DNA of 64,000 nt from Oligoflexus sp. (lineage in GTDB: Bacteria; Bdellovibrionota_B; Oligoflexia; Oligoflexales; Oligoflexaceae), in the NCBI GenBank assembly GCA_014378195.1, contig JACMOC010000014.1, positions 186,001-250,000 on the forward strand, read 5' to 3'. The position numbers were made by a program, and so were the translations under genes. Positions 8,813 through 18,593 of this stretch are shown one piece after another. Position 1 is the first letter of the stretch. Each line of letters begins with the position of its first letter. The notes below the pieces were generated by a model, which worked only from the letters and a program-made list of their open reading frames with translations, made no database searches and was not told the DNA's origin.

Positions 8813-10168
8813 ATGAACCCAATCGTCGCTAGCGATACAATTCCCCCCGAGGAGGTTCACGCCGAAAAGCGTCAGCCCCCCGCCCTTTATCTCCTTTTTT
8901 TCGTGGAGATGTGGGAGCGCATGAGCTACTACGGCATGCGTGCTTTGCTTGTACTTTATATGACGGCCGCGACGACCGCTGGTGGTTTTGGTTGGTCAAA
9001 ATCCGATGCTCTCTCGCTCTACGGCTGGTATACAGGTCTTGTTTACCTCACGCCGCTCCTCGGCGGATTTGTTGCCGATCGTTATCTGGGCCTTCGTAAG
9101 TCCGTGACACTTGGCGCCTCGATCATGATGATTGGTCATATCGCTATGGCAGTCCCAGGCATTTCAGCCTTTTACCTCGGTCTCGGTTGCCTCATCCTTG
9201 GAAATGGTTTTTTCAAGCCGAGCATGGGTCAGCTCGTTGGCGGACTTTTTGAAGACGGTGATAAAAGGCGAGACGGTGCCTACACAATTTTTTATGTCGG
9301 CGTGAACACGGGCGCATTTCTTGCGCCGTTCGTCTCTGGAACTTTGGGCGAAAAATTAGGATTTCACTGGGGATTTGGCGCGGCCGCTGTCGGAATGTTT
9401 ATTGGCCAAATCCTGTTTTTAACTGTCGGTCCGCGTCTGCTCGGCAATATCGGCATAAAACCAGCGGCTCTTATTCAAAAAGAAAAATCCGAAAAAACGG
9501 GCGTTCGGGAATCACTGTCCAAAATTGAGAAGGATCGACTCTTCGTCATCGTCGCACTTATGATCTTTGTCGTGGTGTTCTGGACGGCCTTTGAGCAGGC
9601 AGGTGGACTCATGACTCTTTATACGGATGCGAAGGTGAACCGAAATGTCTTAGGATTTGTTATACCTACGACATGGTTTCAAGCCGCCAATCCTATTTTT
9701 ATCATGACGCTGGGTCCGCTTTTTGCCTGGTTTTGGACACGGCTCGCTCTCAGAGGCAAAGATCCGAGCGCGCCGACTAAATTTGGTTGGGCTCTCCTCT
9801 TGATGGGTTTAGGCTTTACGTTCATGGTTTTCGCTGCGCGCGAAAGCTCAGTTGCGGGTCAGGCCAGCATTGTGTGGATACTCCTCTCCTACCTCTTTCA
9901 AACGATGGGCGAACTCTGCATGTCGCCTGTTGGCCTCTCGATGGTGAACAAACTCACGCCGTCGCGTTTTGGAACGTTGATGATGGGTATTTGGTATCTG
10001 TCGTTTGCCGTTGCCAACAAGATGAGCGGTGTCGTCGGCAGCTTTGCGGAGAAGCTTGGAGAGGTGCAGTTGTTTGGAGCGATCGCAGCTGTCGCTGGAA
10101 TTTGTGGGCTAGTACTTCTGCTATTTGTCGCGAAGCCTCTGCAGAAGAAAATGCACGGGATTCATTGA
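8813..10168 (+). CDS. POT/PTR2-family proton-coupled oligopeptide transporter
   Basis: The 451-residue inner-membrane protein carries the family hallmarks. EMWERMSYYGMR in the first helix is the ExxER-YYG proton-coupling motif, GGFVADRYLGLRKSVTLG is the cytoplasmic-loop signature, and FYVGVNTGAFLAPFVSG matches the FYxxxNxG motif of helix 5. About 12 hydrophobic segments follow the MFS plan. It should import di- and tripeptides with protons, like DtpT. It is slightly shorter than the usual 480-500 residues, without a visible missing motif. The start ATG has GAGGA 4 bases upstream. The next gene is convergent, with only a hairpin between. Confidence 0.92.
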   Translation: MNPIVASDTIPPEEVHAEKRQPPALYLLFFVEMWERMSYYGMRALLVLYMTAATTAGGFGWSKSDALSLYGWYTGLVYLTPLLGGFVADRYLGLRKSVTLGASIMMIGHIAMAVPGISAFYLGLGCLILGNGFFKPSMGQLVGGLFEDGDKRRDGAYTIFYVGVNTGAFLAPFVSGTLGEKLGFHWGFGAAAVGMFIGQILFLTVGPRLLGNIGIKPAALIQKEKSEKTGVRESLSKIEKDRLFVIVALMIFVVVFWTAFEQAGGLMTLYTDAKVNRNVLGFVIPTTWFQAANPIFIMTLGPLFAWFWTRLALRGKDPSAPTKFGWALLLMGLGFTFMVFAARESSVAGQASIVWILLSYLFQTMGELCMSPVGLSMVNKLTPSRFGTLMMGIWYLSFAVANKMSGVVGSFAEKLGEVQLFGAIAAVAGICGLVLLLFVAKPLQKKMHGIH

Positions 10169-10196
10169 TACTAAACTGAAATCGTTGTCGACATAT

Positions 10197-10222
10197 CCGG
10201 CGATACGAAAGAGTATCGCCGG
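10197..10222. terminator. Hairpin between convergent genes (terminator-like)
   Basis: The perfect 10-bp stem CCGGCGATAC/GTATCGCCGG has a GAAAGA loop and sits between the POT gene and the convergent OmpA-like gene. Neither side has a good T run, so termination may be weak or factor-assisted. Confidence 0.55.
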
Positions 10223-10229
10223 GTTCGCG

Positions 10230-11684
10230 TTACAGCCGCCAGCGCAGCGAAAGATCGCCCGAAATCAAGGACTCCGCAAAATTCCCTGCGATCTTATGCC
10301 AGGATATTGCGGGAGTCAGAAAAACATTCTCGCCCAGAACACAGTCCAGACCAAAGGTGAGAAGACTCCCGGCGTCTTTGGTCCGCTTGGAATGCTGAAC
10401 GCCTGTTGCGACATCCGTGACGGATACGTTCCAAATATAAACGCCCCCACCCAGGCCTAGGAAGGGTCGCACATGCCAATTGCCTAAAACATAATCCAAA
10501 CGCAAATCATCGTATTGCATAGCGAGTGGACCGGAGAGTGCGGATTCTTTCGATCGCAGCGTGGTTTTGCCGCTCACCAGGAGGTTCAAGCGAATATCCT
10601 GATACGGACTGGACCAAAGTGATTTGCCGAGTCCTAGGCCCCATTCTGTGCCGGCTTTGGTGTGGTCCTTGAGATCGCCACCTGGCATGAGTGCACCTGC
10701 AAAAAGGACAAGATCAAGCACCGAGGAGGATGAACTGGGTTCGGATGGTATCGCCGGTGTCGTTGCTGGCGCCTGACTCGAAACGGCAACGGGCTCGGGT
10801 GCTGGTTCAACTTCGGAGGCAGGTGTCATCGGAATTTGTGCGGCCACTTCTTTGGATGGTGGTGTCTCGCGGTTGATCGTTTTTGTTTTGGACGGAAGAA
10901 CCTTCGCAATATTCGTAGTCGATTTTGACCATTTGAGGGTCACTCGTCGTGCGAAGGCATCCCGGCCCTTCACGGCAGCCGACACTTTGGTGAAGATATG
11001 ATCGTAGGGAAATCCTCGCCGAATAATCATTTCGTAGGCGGTGAGCACCCTGAGTTCGGCCGAGACTTCGTCGAGAGCTTTGGTCCCGGCAAAAGACGTT
11101 CCGCCCTCGACCTGGAGAGTCTCGTGACCTTTTTGGCCAAACCCGCTCAAAAAAGTTCGCAGAGCGGTTTCATTATAACTCCCGAACTCCTCCGCTTTGA
11201 TAAAGGGTAAAACGAAGGTAGCAGGACCCGAGCGTCGGCCTCCGACCGCGCTCAGCTTAGGTATTGAGCCGATATCGCCCTCCGAGTATTCGATACTGAC
11301 ATCCTCAGTGGGCCCGTCCTTGGAAGAATCCGCCTGGAGATAGATCCGCTCGGGGTTGATGCCTTTACTTACCAGAGCCTGGAAAATTTTCAACGACCGC
11401 ACCTGCCCAGCGAGATAGGCCAGACTGTTCCTAGGCAGAGCACCGACGTGGTTATGAATAAAAATAAGCAGCTTCGGATTATTCTGAGCTTTTTCGGCAC
11501 CCGCAGTCACAAGCGACTCTTGGGCCGGCCCAATTTCAAAGGCGTTTTTCTTAAAACCAATCTTCACGAGGCTTTCGGCGGCGAATGCAGAGGGAACATG
11601 TATCCAAAGCACAGGACTGAAGCCTATTGCCATCAAGGATAGGCCGCAAACCATACTCTTAAACCGAGTCGATCGATTGCGCAC
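10230..11684 (-). CDS. OmpA-like domains fused to an outer-membrane beta-barrel
   Basis: The frame is open further upstream, but GTG at 11682-11684 has AGGAG at the right spacing and is followed by a signal peptide (GLSLMAIGFSPVLWIHVPSAFA/AE), giving 484 residues. Two consecutive stretches resemble degenerate OmpA-C modules, each with a helix, a LIF/LQV strand and a helix ending in a G(I/F)xxxxI turn (about residues 38-140 and 170-265). A Pro/Ala/Ser-rich linker (about 285-320) follows. The C-terminal third looks like a small 8-10-strand barrel ending LSLRWRL. The OmpA-like parts may hold peptidoglycan while the barrel sits in the outer membrane. Canonical peptidoglycan-binding Asp/Arg residues are not obvious, so the OmpA assignment is tentative. 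Confidence 0.6.
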   Translation of the reverse strand: MRNRSTRFKSMVCGLSLMAIGFSPVLWIHVPSAFAAESLVKIGFKKNAFEIGPAQESLVTAGAEKAQNNPKLLIFIHNHVGALPRNSLAYLAGQVRSLKIFQALVSKGINPERIYLQADSSKDGPTEDVSIEYSEGDIGSIPKLSAVGGRRSGPATFVLPFIKAEEFGSYNETALRTFLSGFGQKGHETLQVEGGTSFAGTKALDEVSAELRVLTAYEMIIRRGFPYDHIFTKVSAAVKGRDAFARRVTLKWSKSTTNIAKVLPSKTKTINRETPPSKEVAAQIPMTPASEVEPAPEPVAVSSQAPATTPAIPSEPSSSSSVLDLVLFAGALMPGGDLKDHTKAGTEWGLGLGKSLWSSPYQDIRLNLLVSGKTTLRSKESALSGPLAMQYDDLRLDYVLGNWHVRPFLGLGGGVYIWNVSVTDVATGVQHSKRTKDAGSLLTFGLDCVLGENVFLTPAISWHKIAGNFAESLISGDLSLRWRL

Positions 11685-11864
11685 GGCAGCTCCTGTAATT
11701 GAGACCAAAATCAGATGCGTTTGCCGGAGTATACCAAAAACTGGCGAGGGAATGGAATGGAAATATCTGGGGGGATGGTGCCGGAACTGATGGAAATGGT
11801 TATTCTTTCGGCGAAAACCAGAGGAAGATGTGTGACCGCTGGGACCACACCCCATAGAGAATTT

Positions 11865-13139
11865 CTAGCGTTCAGCAAGAATAACAGCGATCGGAACTTT
11901 CGTGGCTCGCCAGGTCGGAAGAAACGTGGCGACGATGGTGAGGATAATGATCAGCCCTGTGATCCACATAAAATCAAAAACGTGAAGTTCGATGCGAAAC
12001 ACAAAACCTTCGCTCATGATACCGGCGTTGTAAACAAAGTGAGAGAGATTGCAAAGCTTCGCTGCCGCGACCGAGGCAAGCAATCCTATGACCGAACCTG
12101 TAATACCCAGCAGCATCGCTTCGGTGCAGAACATTACGATGACATGATAGGGCTTGAAGCCGATACTCCGCATCGTTCCGATCTCACGCATCCTCTCGTT
12201 GACGATCTTCACAAAGGTATTGATCGTCGTGATAGAGACAACCACCAAAATGATAGAGATCACGAGATTGCGGAAGACCATGAGAAACCCGATACTTTGG
12301 CGGAAAAGATCACCAAACGTATGCTGTTGCCAAGGCTCGGCAGACACCTCGATTTTGTCGCGAGCTGCAGCCTCGTTAAACGTCTTGATCCAAGAAGCCA
12401 CCTGATCACGAGTCTTCAAGCCGACTGTAATGTAGGAAACGCGATGTGTGCTAAAGAGCATCTGCGCCGTTGCCAAGGGCAGCACAGCCATACGCGCGTC
12501 CATTTCACCGAAGCCAGTTGACATCAGGCCGGTGACCTTAAAATCCATAGCATTGGCTTGTCCACTTTCGGTATTCACCTGAAGCTGAACGATAGGGTCC
12601 GTACACTTTATCTCGGCTTCGGGCGTGGGATTTGTTGGAACACAACCGATGACTTCAGCCAACTCGCGACCGAGCTGCAAGGGATAGGGATCTTTCTCTT
12701 TGTCGAGAGGATTGCCGGCAAAGGTATTCCAGAGGTACTCAGGCGAACGCAGTATGGCCCCTTGATCCGGGTCAAAAGCCTGTCCGATAAAAATCGCGCG
12801 GCTGGTTCCACTCGCCGCGATACCGCTGATATTAAGAAAGCGATTGTGAGCCCTGACGACGTTTGGATCAAATTGCTTGGCGACCCACTCCTGTTCGTCT
12901 GGTGACAGTGCATCCGTTGTCATACCGGCTTTACCGGGATTAGGGGAATTTTTGCGCTCGATGATGATATCGCCGAGCATCTGTCGTTTGGAAAATATCC
13001 CGTCATACACTTCCTTCACATCGTGAAGGTAGCCTTCAAAAAGAGAAAGAGTCATAAACGCAACGATGATCGAAAGAAGAGCGGCAAAGCTCTTTCTCCT
13101 ATTCACGACGAGGTTGCGGCAGGCGATGATAAACAGCAT
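11865..13139 (-). CDS. FtsX/MacB-type ABC transporter permease (second in operon)
   Basis: The 424-residue protein has an N-terminal membrane helix after a basic segment (RNLVVNRRKSFAALLSIIVAFM), a periplasmic domain of about 230 residues, and a C-terminal block of three membrane helices with NERMREIGTMRSIGF. That is the cytoplasmic coupling helix motif of FtsX/LolE/MacB permeases. It lies 57 bases after the other permease gene in the same orientation, and the two likely pair as a heterodimer. The cognate ATPase is probably the divergent gene at 14788. The role could be lipoprotein release (LolCE-like) or MacB-type mechanotransmission. No adaptor protein is encoded nearby. Confidence 0.85.
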   Translation of the reverse strand: MLFIIACRNLVVNRRKSFAALLSIIVAFMTLSLFEGYLHDVKEVYDGIFSKRQMLGDIIIERKNSPNPGKAGMTTDALSPDEQEWVAKQFDPNVVRAHNRFLNISGIAASGTSRAIFIGQAFDPDQGAILRSPEYLWNTFAGNPLDKEKDPYPLQLGRELAEVIGCVPTNPTPEAEIKCTDPIVQLQVNTESGQANAMDFKVTGLMSTGFGEMDARMAVLPLATAQMLFSTHRVSYITVGLKTRDQVASWIKTFNEAAARDKIEVSAEPWQQHTFGDLFRQSIGFLMVFRNLVISIILVVVSITTINTFVKIVNERMREIGTMRSIGFKPYHVIVMFCTEAMLLGITGSVIGLLASVAAAKLCNLSHFVYNAGIMSEGFVFRIELHVFDFMWITGLIIILTIVATFLPTWRATKVPIAVILAER

Positions 13140-13196
13140 AGGATCTCCGAAGACGTAGGATTCGATGAACTCAGAATGCTCGAAAGGCCGTGCCGA

Positions 13197-14543
13197 TTAA
13201 CTTAAGAGTTTCAAGCAACTACGCTTCGCAAGATCATGGCAGGTCAGAAAACCAGAAAGGGCCACCACCAAAAACATCCCGCTGAGTATGGCGAACGAAA
13301 TCGTAAGATCGGGCACTATCATAACCAAAGCGGGGAACGCAGCCCCCGGAAGGATCTGATGCATCTTCAGGGCATTGACGATGAAATTGCCGATCATGGA
13401 GAGAGTCAATCCTCCGAGGCAACCCGTCAACGCGATGATAATGGATTCGGAAAGGAAAATAGCTGAGATGGAGTTTTGTCGAAACCCGATCGCTTTAAGC
13501 GTTCCGATCTCGCGACTTCGTTCCAAAACGTTCATCGTTGTGAGGTTGATGACGGACAATACAACGACAGAGAGAATCAATACACAAAAGAAAAAGCCGA
13601 TGGCGTAAAGAAAATTCATGGTGCCGACAAAATGCGGATTGGACCGCGCATCATCCCACGCATAGACATCAGCCTCAACGCCCTTATCATGGAGAGCTTT
13701 CTGCACCGTCGCTGCTTTGTCTTGGGCATGCGTACTGTCTTTGTAGTAGGCGGTGATGAAACTCACGCGATCTGTTCCAAAGAGATCCTGGACCAGAGTG
13801 ATAGGCGCGGTGAGCTTCGCATCGTCTGTCATCGACAAACCAGTGCTGTAAATATGAGCAACATCCACATCGCTTGCGCCGAGCTGACGATCCATCCGCA
13901 GACTTATCAACTGGAGATTAGGGTCCTTTGCAATCCGAGCCTTTGCGCCCGCGCCTTTGCAATACTCATTAAGATCGCCAGTTGGGGCAGCCGGCCCTGC
14001 TCCACTCAACGTAGTTTCTTTCCCGAGGGACCGTGCCAGGCCCTTTGAGACACCGACGACGTTATTCTGTTTGAAGTTGGCAAAACGCTCGCCGCTGTTG
14101 AATTTCGCGAGGTTCATAGCCCATTGAATCACCTCAGGTTTATCGCGGAAACTTGCGTCAAGCGCCGCGTCATAGCCGGCGATTTCGAAGGGATAGGAGC
14201 TGCATCCGTTACTCGCGAGTCCAGATCCGTAAAGGAATTTGCCGCGAGTCTCTATCTCTTTATCCGTGTCCAGGACAGAGTTGATCGTGGCCTGTTGCGC
14301 GGCGGTAAAGGTATATTTTTTAGGATCGTATTTCGACATGCGAAGGCCATCTTTTTGATAGATGGCTATACTGCCTTTGGACTTGAGATAAATCGAATCG
14401 TAGGTCAACGTCAGGCGCCATCGATTGATGTAGCCGCCCAGACTTATCATGCCTGCGGTTCCAACGATTACGGACAGCAGCACAAAAATATTGCGACCGC
14501 GCTGACGCCAGCAATTTCGAAAGCCAAGTTTCAGGTAAATCAT
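13197..14543 (-). CDS. FtsX/MacB-type ABC transporter permease (first in operon)
   Basis: This permease (448 residues from ATG 14541-14543) has the same plan as its downstream partner: an N-terminal helix after FRNCWRQRGRN, a large periplasmic domain and three C-terminal helices with LERSREIGTLKAIGF. A GTG 30 bases upstream would add 10 residues, but neither start has a clear ribosome site. The ATG was chosen because MIYLKLGFRNCWRQR lines up with the start of the partner. The periplasmic domain contains Cys residues near positions 110 and 200 that the partner lacks. It is likely one half of a heterodimeric transporter driven by the ATPase at 14788. Confidence 0.83.
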   Translation of the reverse strand: MIYLKLGFRNCWRQRGRNIFVLLSVIVGTAGMISLGGYINRWRLTLTYDSIYLKSKGSIAIYQKDGLRMSKYDPKKYTFTAAQQATINSVLDTDKEIETRGKFLYGSGLASNGCSSYPFEIAGYDAALDASFRDKPEVIQWAMNLAKFNSGERFANFKQNNVVGVSKGLARSLGKETTLSGAGPAAPTGDLNEYCKGAGAKARIAKDPNLQLISLRMDRQLGASDVDVAHIYSTGLSMTDDAKLTAPITLVQDLFGTDRVSFITAYYKDSTHAQDKAATVQKALHDKGVEADVYAWDDARSNPHFVGTMNFLYAIGFFFCVLILSVVVLSVINLTTMNVLERSREIGTLKAIGFRQNSISAIFLSESIIIALTGCLGGLTLSMIGNFIVNALKMHQILPGAAFPALVMIVPDLTISFAILSGMFLVVALSGFLTCHDLAKRSCLKLLS

Positions 14544-14787
14544 CGATCGATACGTCCATCTAAAAGGCTGCACGTTTTAGGAAAACCTAAAGGACCAGAT
14601 CAAACTGAAAGGCAAGAATTTTAAGATAGCTCTAAGCTTAAGACCGACGCAGGGCTTTTGGAAGGCCGAACTTCGATTTTCAAGTAAACACTAGCGTGAT
14701 TCATTAAAAACTAGGTCCCCCCCCAAGTCCTCAAGTAGAATGATAAGCTATCGTATCGCTTAGCGCTGTGCTCGAAAGGATCAATTG

Positions 14788-15480
14788 ATGAGCAGCAATT
14801 TCGTGTCCCTGCGTGAGTTAAAGAAAAGCTACACCCTCGGCGAGACCAAAGTCCAGGCCTTGCGCGGGATCAATCTTGAACTTCATAAAGGCGAATTCAC
14901 TGCTGTCCTTGGGACTTCCGGATCAGGCAAGAGCACGCTCTTGAATATGCTGGGATGCATAGATACCCCCGACAGTGGCCAGGTTTTGATCGATGGTGTT
15001 GATATCCAGAAGATGTCAGAGAACGATCGTTCAACTTTCCGAAACGAGAAACTTGGCTTTATCTTCCAGAGCTTCAACCTCATCCCGGTGCTTGACGTTT
15101 ACGAAAACGTGATGCTCCCCCTCCTGATCAATAAAAAAATTGCGCAGGCGGATCGCCATCAGAAAGTGCTGGATGTACTGAAAGACGTGGGTTTGGCGGA
15201 AAAAGTCCATTCTCGACCGGACCAGCTTTCAGGTGGCCAGCGCCAGCGCGTTGCGATTGCGCGTGCCCTCGTTACCGAGCCGATCATCGTCTTGGCCGAC
15301 GAACCGACAGCCAACCTCGATTCGGGAACGACTCAGCAGATCATCGATATGATGCTAGAGCTCAATCAGAAACGACACGTGACCTTCTTTTTCTCCACTC
15401 ATGACGAAAAGCTTATACGTCACGTCAATCGAGTCGTGAGAATAAAAGACGGTGTTATTGAGTCGGAAAGCAAACCCTGA
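14788..15480 (+). CDS. LolD/MacB-type ABC transporter ATPase
   Basis: The 230-residue ATPase has Walker [10 protein letters not shown] (42-50), the Q-loop [10 protein letters not shown], signature LSGGQRQR, Walker [15 protein letters not shown] and the switch His in STHDEKL. The FNLIP-type Q-loop and length place it in the LolD/MacB/FtsE group that drives FtsX-fold permeases. ATG 14788 was preferred over the TTG just before it because AAGGA lies 7 bases upstream. It is transcribed away from the two permease genes at 11865-14543, an arrangement that would let both halves of the transporter share a control region. Confidence 0.92.
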   Translation: MSSNFVSLRELKKSYTLGETKVQALRGINLELHKGEFTAVLGTSGSGKSTLLNMLGCIDTPDSGQVLIDGVDIQKMSENDRSTFRNEKLGFIFQSFNLIPVLDVYENVMLPLLINKKIAQADRHQKVLDVLKDVGLAEKVHSRPDQLSGGQRQRVAIARALVTEPIIVLADEPTANLDSGTTQQIIDMMLELNQKRHVTFFFSTHDEKLIRHVNRVVRIKDGVIESESKP

Positions 15481-15511
15481 CTCCTAAAGAGCCTAAATGT
15501 GCATGTTCGCT

Positions 15512-17017
15512 TCACAACCACTCTTGCCCGAGCGCTAGACTTAAAGTCTCTCGCTCCTTTTCTTTTTGGCCTTCCCAAAGCCTCTCATAACTTACGGCCG
15601 CCCCCGAAAACACCCGCGGCCCCAGAAGCCGGTTGCCCAGACTCCAATAGTGCTTCCAATCAAACGCAGCGAGACCAGCTCGGCGATCGACACTACGCAG
15701 GACTGCCCCCTCTTCGGTGTAGTGCTTCCAGCCCCCTGCAACTCCAAAGGAATCGAGGATGTTAACTCGATGATTAACGGAGAGACGGGCTTCTGTCTGC
15801 GTTAACACAGACGTTTGGTAGTCCTGGCGATTAGCGGAGATAGCGAGCGAGTAAACCGAGAGCCTGTCGTCATATTTCCAAAGGAGCTCATTGGATCGCG
15901 TGAGGTTCTGCTGTCTCACCTCAGTGCGAGCGGCAGTCGTGCTGCTGGTGTAAGCCGCTAAAAGATTCAGATCCTGCTCAAGATTGAGCGTCATCGTCAA
16001 TCTGTGGGTCCAGCGATACGTGCTCTGCAGCGAGCCGAGCATTTGATGTGTGCCTTCGCCCGACAGATAACTCAGCCTGAGTGCCCCCGACGCTCGTTCG
16101 TCTGGTTTGCGAATGACGGTAAATACAGGACCAGTTCGTTTCCAATCGAGTGACCTGACGCCAAGCCCAGCCTGATAATGTACAGAAATAGATTGAACAA
16201 AAATCGAATTGGCTTCGTTAATACTCTGCCCGACAGCCAGCTGACTGATCCTATTTTGATAAAGGATGAGCGAACGCCGAAAACTCGTATCAAGGACCGC
16301 TTCCCGGCCAAGGCCCAGCTTCCATTCCGCCTGCCCCGCCTCATAGCGCGATCCATCGTCGATAACATCTTTAACGTTATAATGATTCTGACGATATTCA
16401 CCCGTTACACTCACAGTGCTTTGCGCCCCAACCTCGACCGTATCACCTAGATTTGCCGACCCATCACTGCGCGTAGTCTGAGGCTCAACATAGCGAGTGA
16501 AATCATTTAAGGTGCGTTGCGAGGCCTGAAAAATTTCATCCAATGTCGCGCCGTCACCGCGGAAGGCACGGCCGCTCCATCCGAGTTCAAGGGTTGGTCT
16601 GTGCGCCCCCCGTTGCCTTTCTTCGTGAATAAAAGCGCCCGCAGTCGCGTTGTAATCGGCTGATTCGCCCACGTCCCAGTTGAGCCTTCGGTTGGTGAGC
16701 CTTTCTTCGTTTTGTTTCTTAAAAGAAAGGCCGCCCTGATCAAAGACCTGTCCCTTCTCGTGAGCCGCGGCCCTGTAACCGTCGGCATGCGTAGCCTCAA
16801 AGCGGACGGGCGCAAAAACTCCCGGCGGCTCCTCGGGGATCCCCATGGGGCCTGGCCTGCTCGTGGCGTCCTCATCAGGCAGAGGACTATCGATCGGGAC
16901 TTTGGCGCCAATACTCGTCGACTCAGAGCTCTCGGCAGGCGTTCCCACCTGAGCGCTGACTTGGGAAGCAAGGAAAAAACCTGAAAGAAGACTGAGATTC
17001 AAGCGTGATAGCAACAT
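15512..17017 (-). CDS. Outer-membrane beta-barrel protein at polysaccharide locus
   Basis: The 501-residue protein starts at ATG 17015-17017 with AGGA upstream and a signal peptide (LSGFFLASQVSA/QV). After an acidic, Pro-rich stretch the sequence alternates polar and hydrophobic residues over about 400 positions, ends with LSLALGQEWL, and lacks long hydrophobic helices. This is typical of a large barrel. I do not recognise a named family. Its place beside polymerase, chain-length and export genes recalls the outer-membrane barrel proteins of exosortase-type exopolysaccharide clusters, but that link rests on gene order only. It is divergent from the Wzy-like gene. Confidence 0.7.
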   Translation of the reverse strand: MLLSRLNLSLLSGFFLASQVSAQVGTPAESSESTSIGAKVPIDSPLPDEDATSRPGPMGIPEEPPGVFAPVRFEATHADGYRAAAHEKGQVFDQGGLSFKKQNEERLTNRRLNWDVGESADYNATAGAFIHEERQRGAHRPTLELGWSGRAFRGDGATLDEIFQASQRTLNDFTRYVEPQTTRSDGSANLGDTVEVGAQSTVSVTGEYRQNHYNVKDVIDDGSRYEAGQAEWKLGLGREAVLDTSFRRSLILYQNRISQLAVGQSINEANSIFVQSISVHYQAGLGVRSLDWKRTGPVFTVIRKPDERASGALRLSYLSGEGTHQMLGSLQSTYRWTHRLTMTLNLEQDLNLLAAYTSSTTAARTEVRQQNLTRSNELLWKYDDRLSVYSLAISANRQDYQTSVLTQTEARLSVNHRVNILDSFGVAGGWKHYTEEGAVLRSVDRRAGLAAFDWKHYWSLGNRLLGPRVFSGAAVSYERLWEGQKEKERETLSLALGQEWL

Positions 17018-17114
17018 CGATATGATTTTCCTGTCCCGGGCCGGGGGCATCAGCTTAAAATACTAATATTCTAAAGACCTTTGCCTCAAGATTTGTAAAA
17101 GTGGGAGATGCTCG

Positions 17115-18593
17115 GTGACTAACGCTCAGGGCTCCAGCACATCGTCATTGAAACTCCTCCTCCTCTGCTGCTTTTTATCAGCCGGCATCTTTATGATGAC
17201 GAAAGGAAGCCCCGTCAGTCTACTGCCGATTGGGTTATACACGCTTGGAATCGTTTTAAGTGTCGCTCTAAAACGCCCAAGGCCCGATCAGGATATCTTA
17301 CTCGGGTTTTTGATTTTGAGCTTCTTTGTTGATGATATTTCTGAGGTCGCGTGGGGCCGGACCGTCGACACATGGACCGAAGAGGCGGGCGCGCTTCTCT
17401 TTAAATCCTATGGTCTCACCGGCATGGAAGTTTTTGCGATCGTTATGGCGGCCTGCCTGGCTTTGAGCCAGTTCCCGCGGCTCTTTCGAGACTGGTACCG
17501 GATCGGTTTATTGAATGTGACAACCGTCGGTTTCGGCGTCTTTATCGCGAGCCTTATCGCTGGCGTATTTGGTGTCTTTGATGGCGGTAAGGTCAACACC
17601 ATGTTTATCCAGATCCGCTTCCTCCACTGTCTCCCCCTCTGGGTCTTCATTGGCTTTGTCGTATGGCGGGACCGGGACTTTTCCAATAAGGCTTTGAAAT
17701 GGTCCACCATCATGCTCGTCCTCAAAAGCATCCAAGCTGTCTTTGTGTATTACACGCACTACGAGCTTTACAAGCAGCACGAAGAATATCTCGTTGACCA
17801 CTACTTCTCTGGCTTTGCCGTGATAGCGCTCGTGGTCCTGCTGATGACTTTGATTCGCGACAAACGTTTTATAATGCGGCTTCTCTGTCTTGCTTCTATC
17901 TCATTTGTATCCCTAGCCTACCTCTTTAACGATAGGCGAACATCGTACGTCGGGCTCGCCTTTGCGCTAGCGCTACTTCCTGTGCTGATGCCTTTTCGTA
18001 TCATCAGACGGTTTGCGATACGGGGCACCCTAGCTATCGCGGGAGCCGTGTTATTTACGATGATTACGTGGCATATGCCAGCGCCTCTCGGTTTTATCGG
18101 GAATCTCTATCGCTCGTTCGGAACAGAGACGGGGTACGAAGAACCTTCGTACCGGGACCTTGAAAACGCAAATCTCTTGCATGCTGTGACGAGCCGACCG
18201 ATGACTGGCATTGGCTACGGCAAGGAGTTTGACGAAGTGTTTCCAATGCCTGATATCAGCTACGTCTACGAACGTTACCGTATGATACCCCACAATCTTT
18301 TTCTCGCCTCGTGGGCCTTTGGTGGACCTCTGACTATCGCCGCCCTGAGTCTTTTGTTTGCGGCCATGATCGCAACGGCAGGCAAATTGTTTCAAAAAGC
18401 GCGCGAACCCGACCTCCTTCTTTTAGGCTTGGTCTCACTTTTCTACTTCCTTCAGTACCTTACGTACACCTTTGGAGACCTTGGATTTCAAATTCAAAGA
18501 AACCAGATGATGGCAGGACTTTTATTCGGGGCCTGTTTTCGCATTCAGGCGGAACTGACTCGAGAGACTAAGGCTCAGGAGAGATTCCGATGA
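17115..18593 (+). CDS. O-antigen ligase/polymerase-like membrane protein (Wzy_C type)
   Basis: The 492-residue protein has about 11-12 hydrophobic segments and a large periplasmic loop before the last ones. The loop holds the family-like sequences NDRRTSYVGL, MTGIGYGKEF and IPHNLFLASWAFGG (the HNxxL motif of O-antigen ligase/Wzy proteins). It should polymerise undecaprenyl-linked repeat units or ligate glycans on the periplasmic face. The start is GTG 17115-17117 with GGGAG at good spacing. The next gene overlaps by 4 bases (ATGA), so the two are translationally coupled. No flippase or glycosyltransferase is present in the window. Confidence 0.85.
   Translation: MTNAQGSSTSSLKLLLLCCFLSAGIFMMTKGSPVSLLPIGLYTLGIVLSVALKRPRPDQDILLGFLILSFFVDDISEVAWGRTVDTWTEEAGALLFKSYGLTGMEVFAIVMAACLALSQFPRLFRDWYRIGLLNVTTVGFGVFIASLIAGVFGVFDGGKVNTMFIQIRFLHCLPLWVFIGFVVWRDRDFSNKALKWSTIMLVLKSIQAVFVYYTHYELYKQHEEYLVDHYFSGFAVIALVVLLMTLIRDKRFIMRLLCLASISFVSLAYLFNDRRTSYVGLAFALALLPVLMPFRIIRRFAIRGTLAIAGAVLFTMITWHMPAPLGFIGNLYRSFGTETGYEEPSYRDLENANLLHAVTSRPMTGIGYGKEFDEVFPMPDISYVYERYRMIPHNLFLASWAFGGPLTIAALSLLFAAMIATAGKLFQKAREPDLLLLGLVSLFYFLQYLTYTFGDLGFQIQRNQMMAGLLFGACFRIQAELTRETKAQERFR

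Noticed and set aside
11715-12521. Plus-strand frame of 268 codons
   Set aside because: It is antisense to the permease gene at 11865, the translation is compositionally odd (His/Asp/Arg-rich), and no start signal exists.
14714-14724. C-run considered as a phase-variation switch inside a coding region
   Set aside because: It is intergenic and only eight bases long. It is kept as a minor regulatory possibility, not called as a feature.
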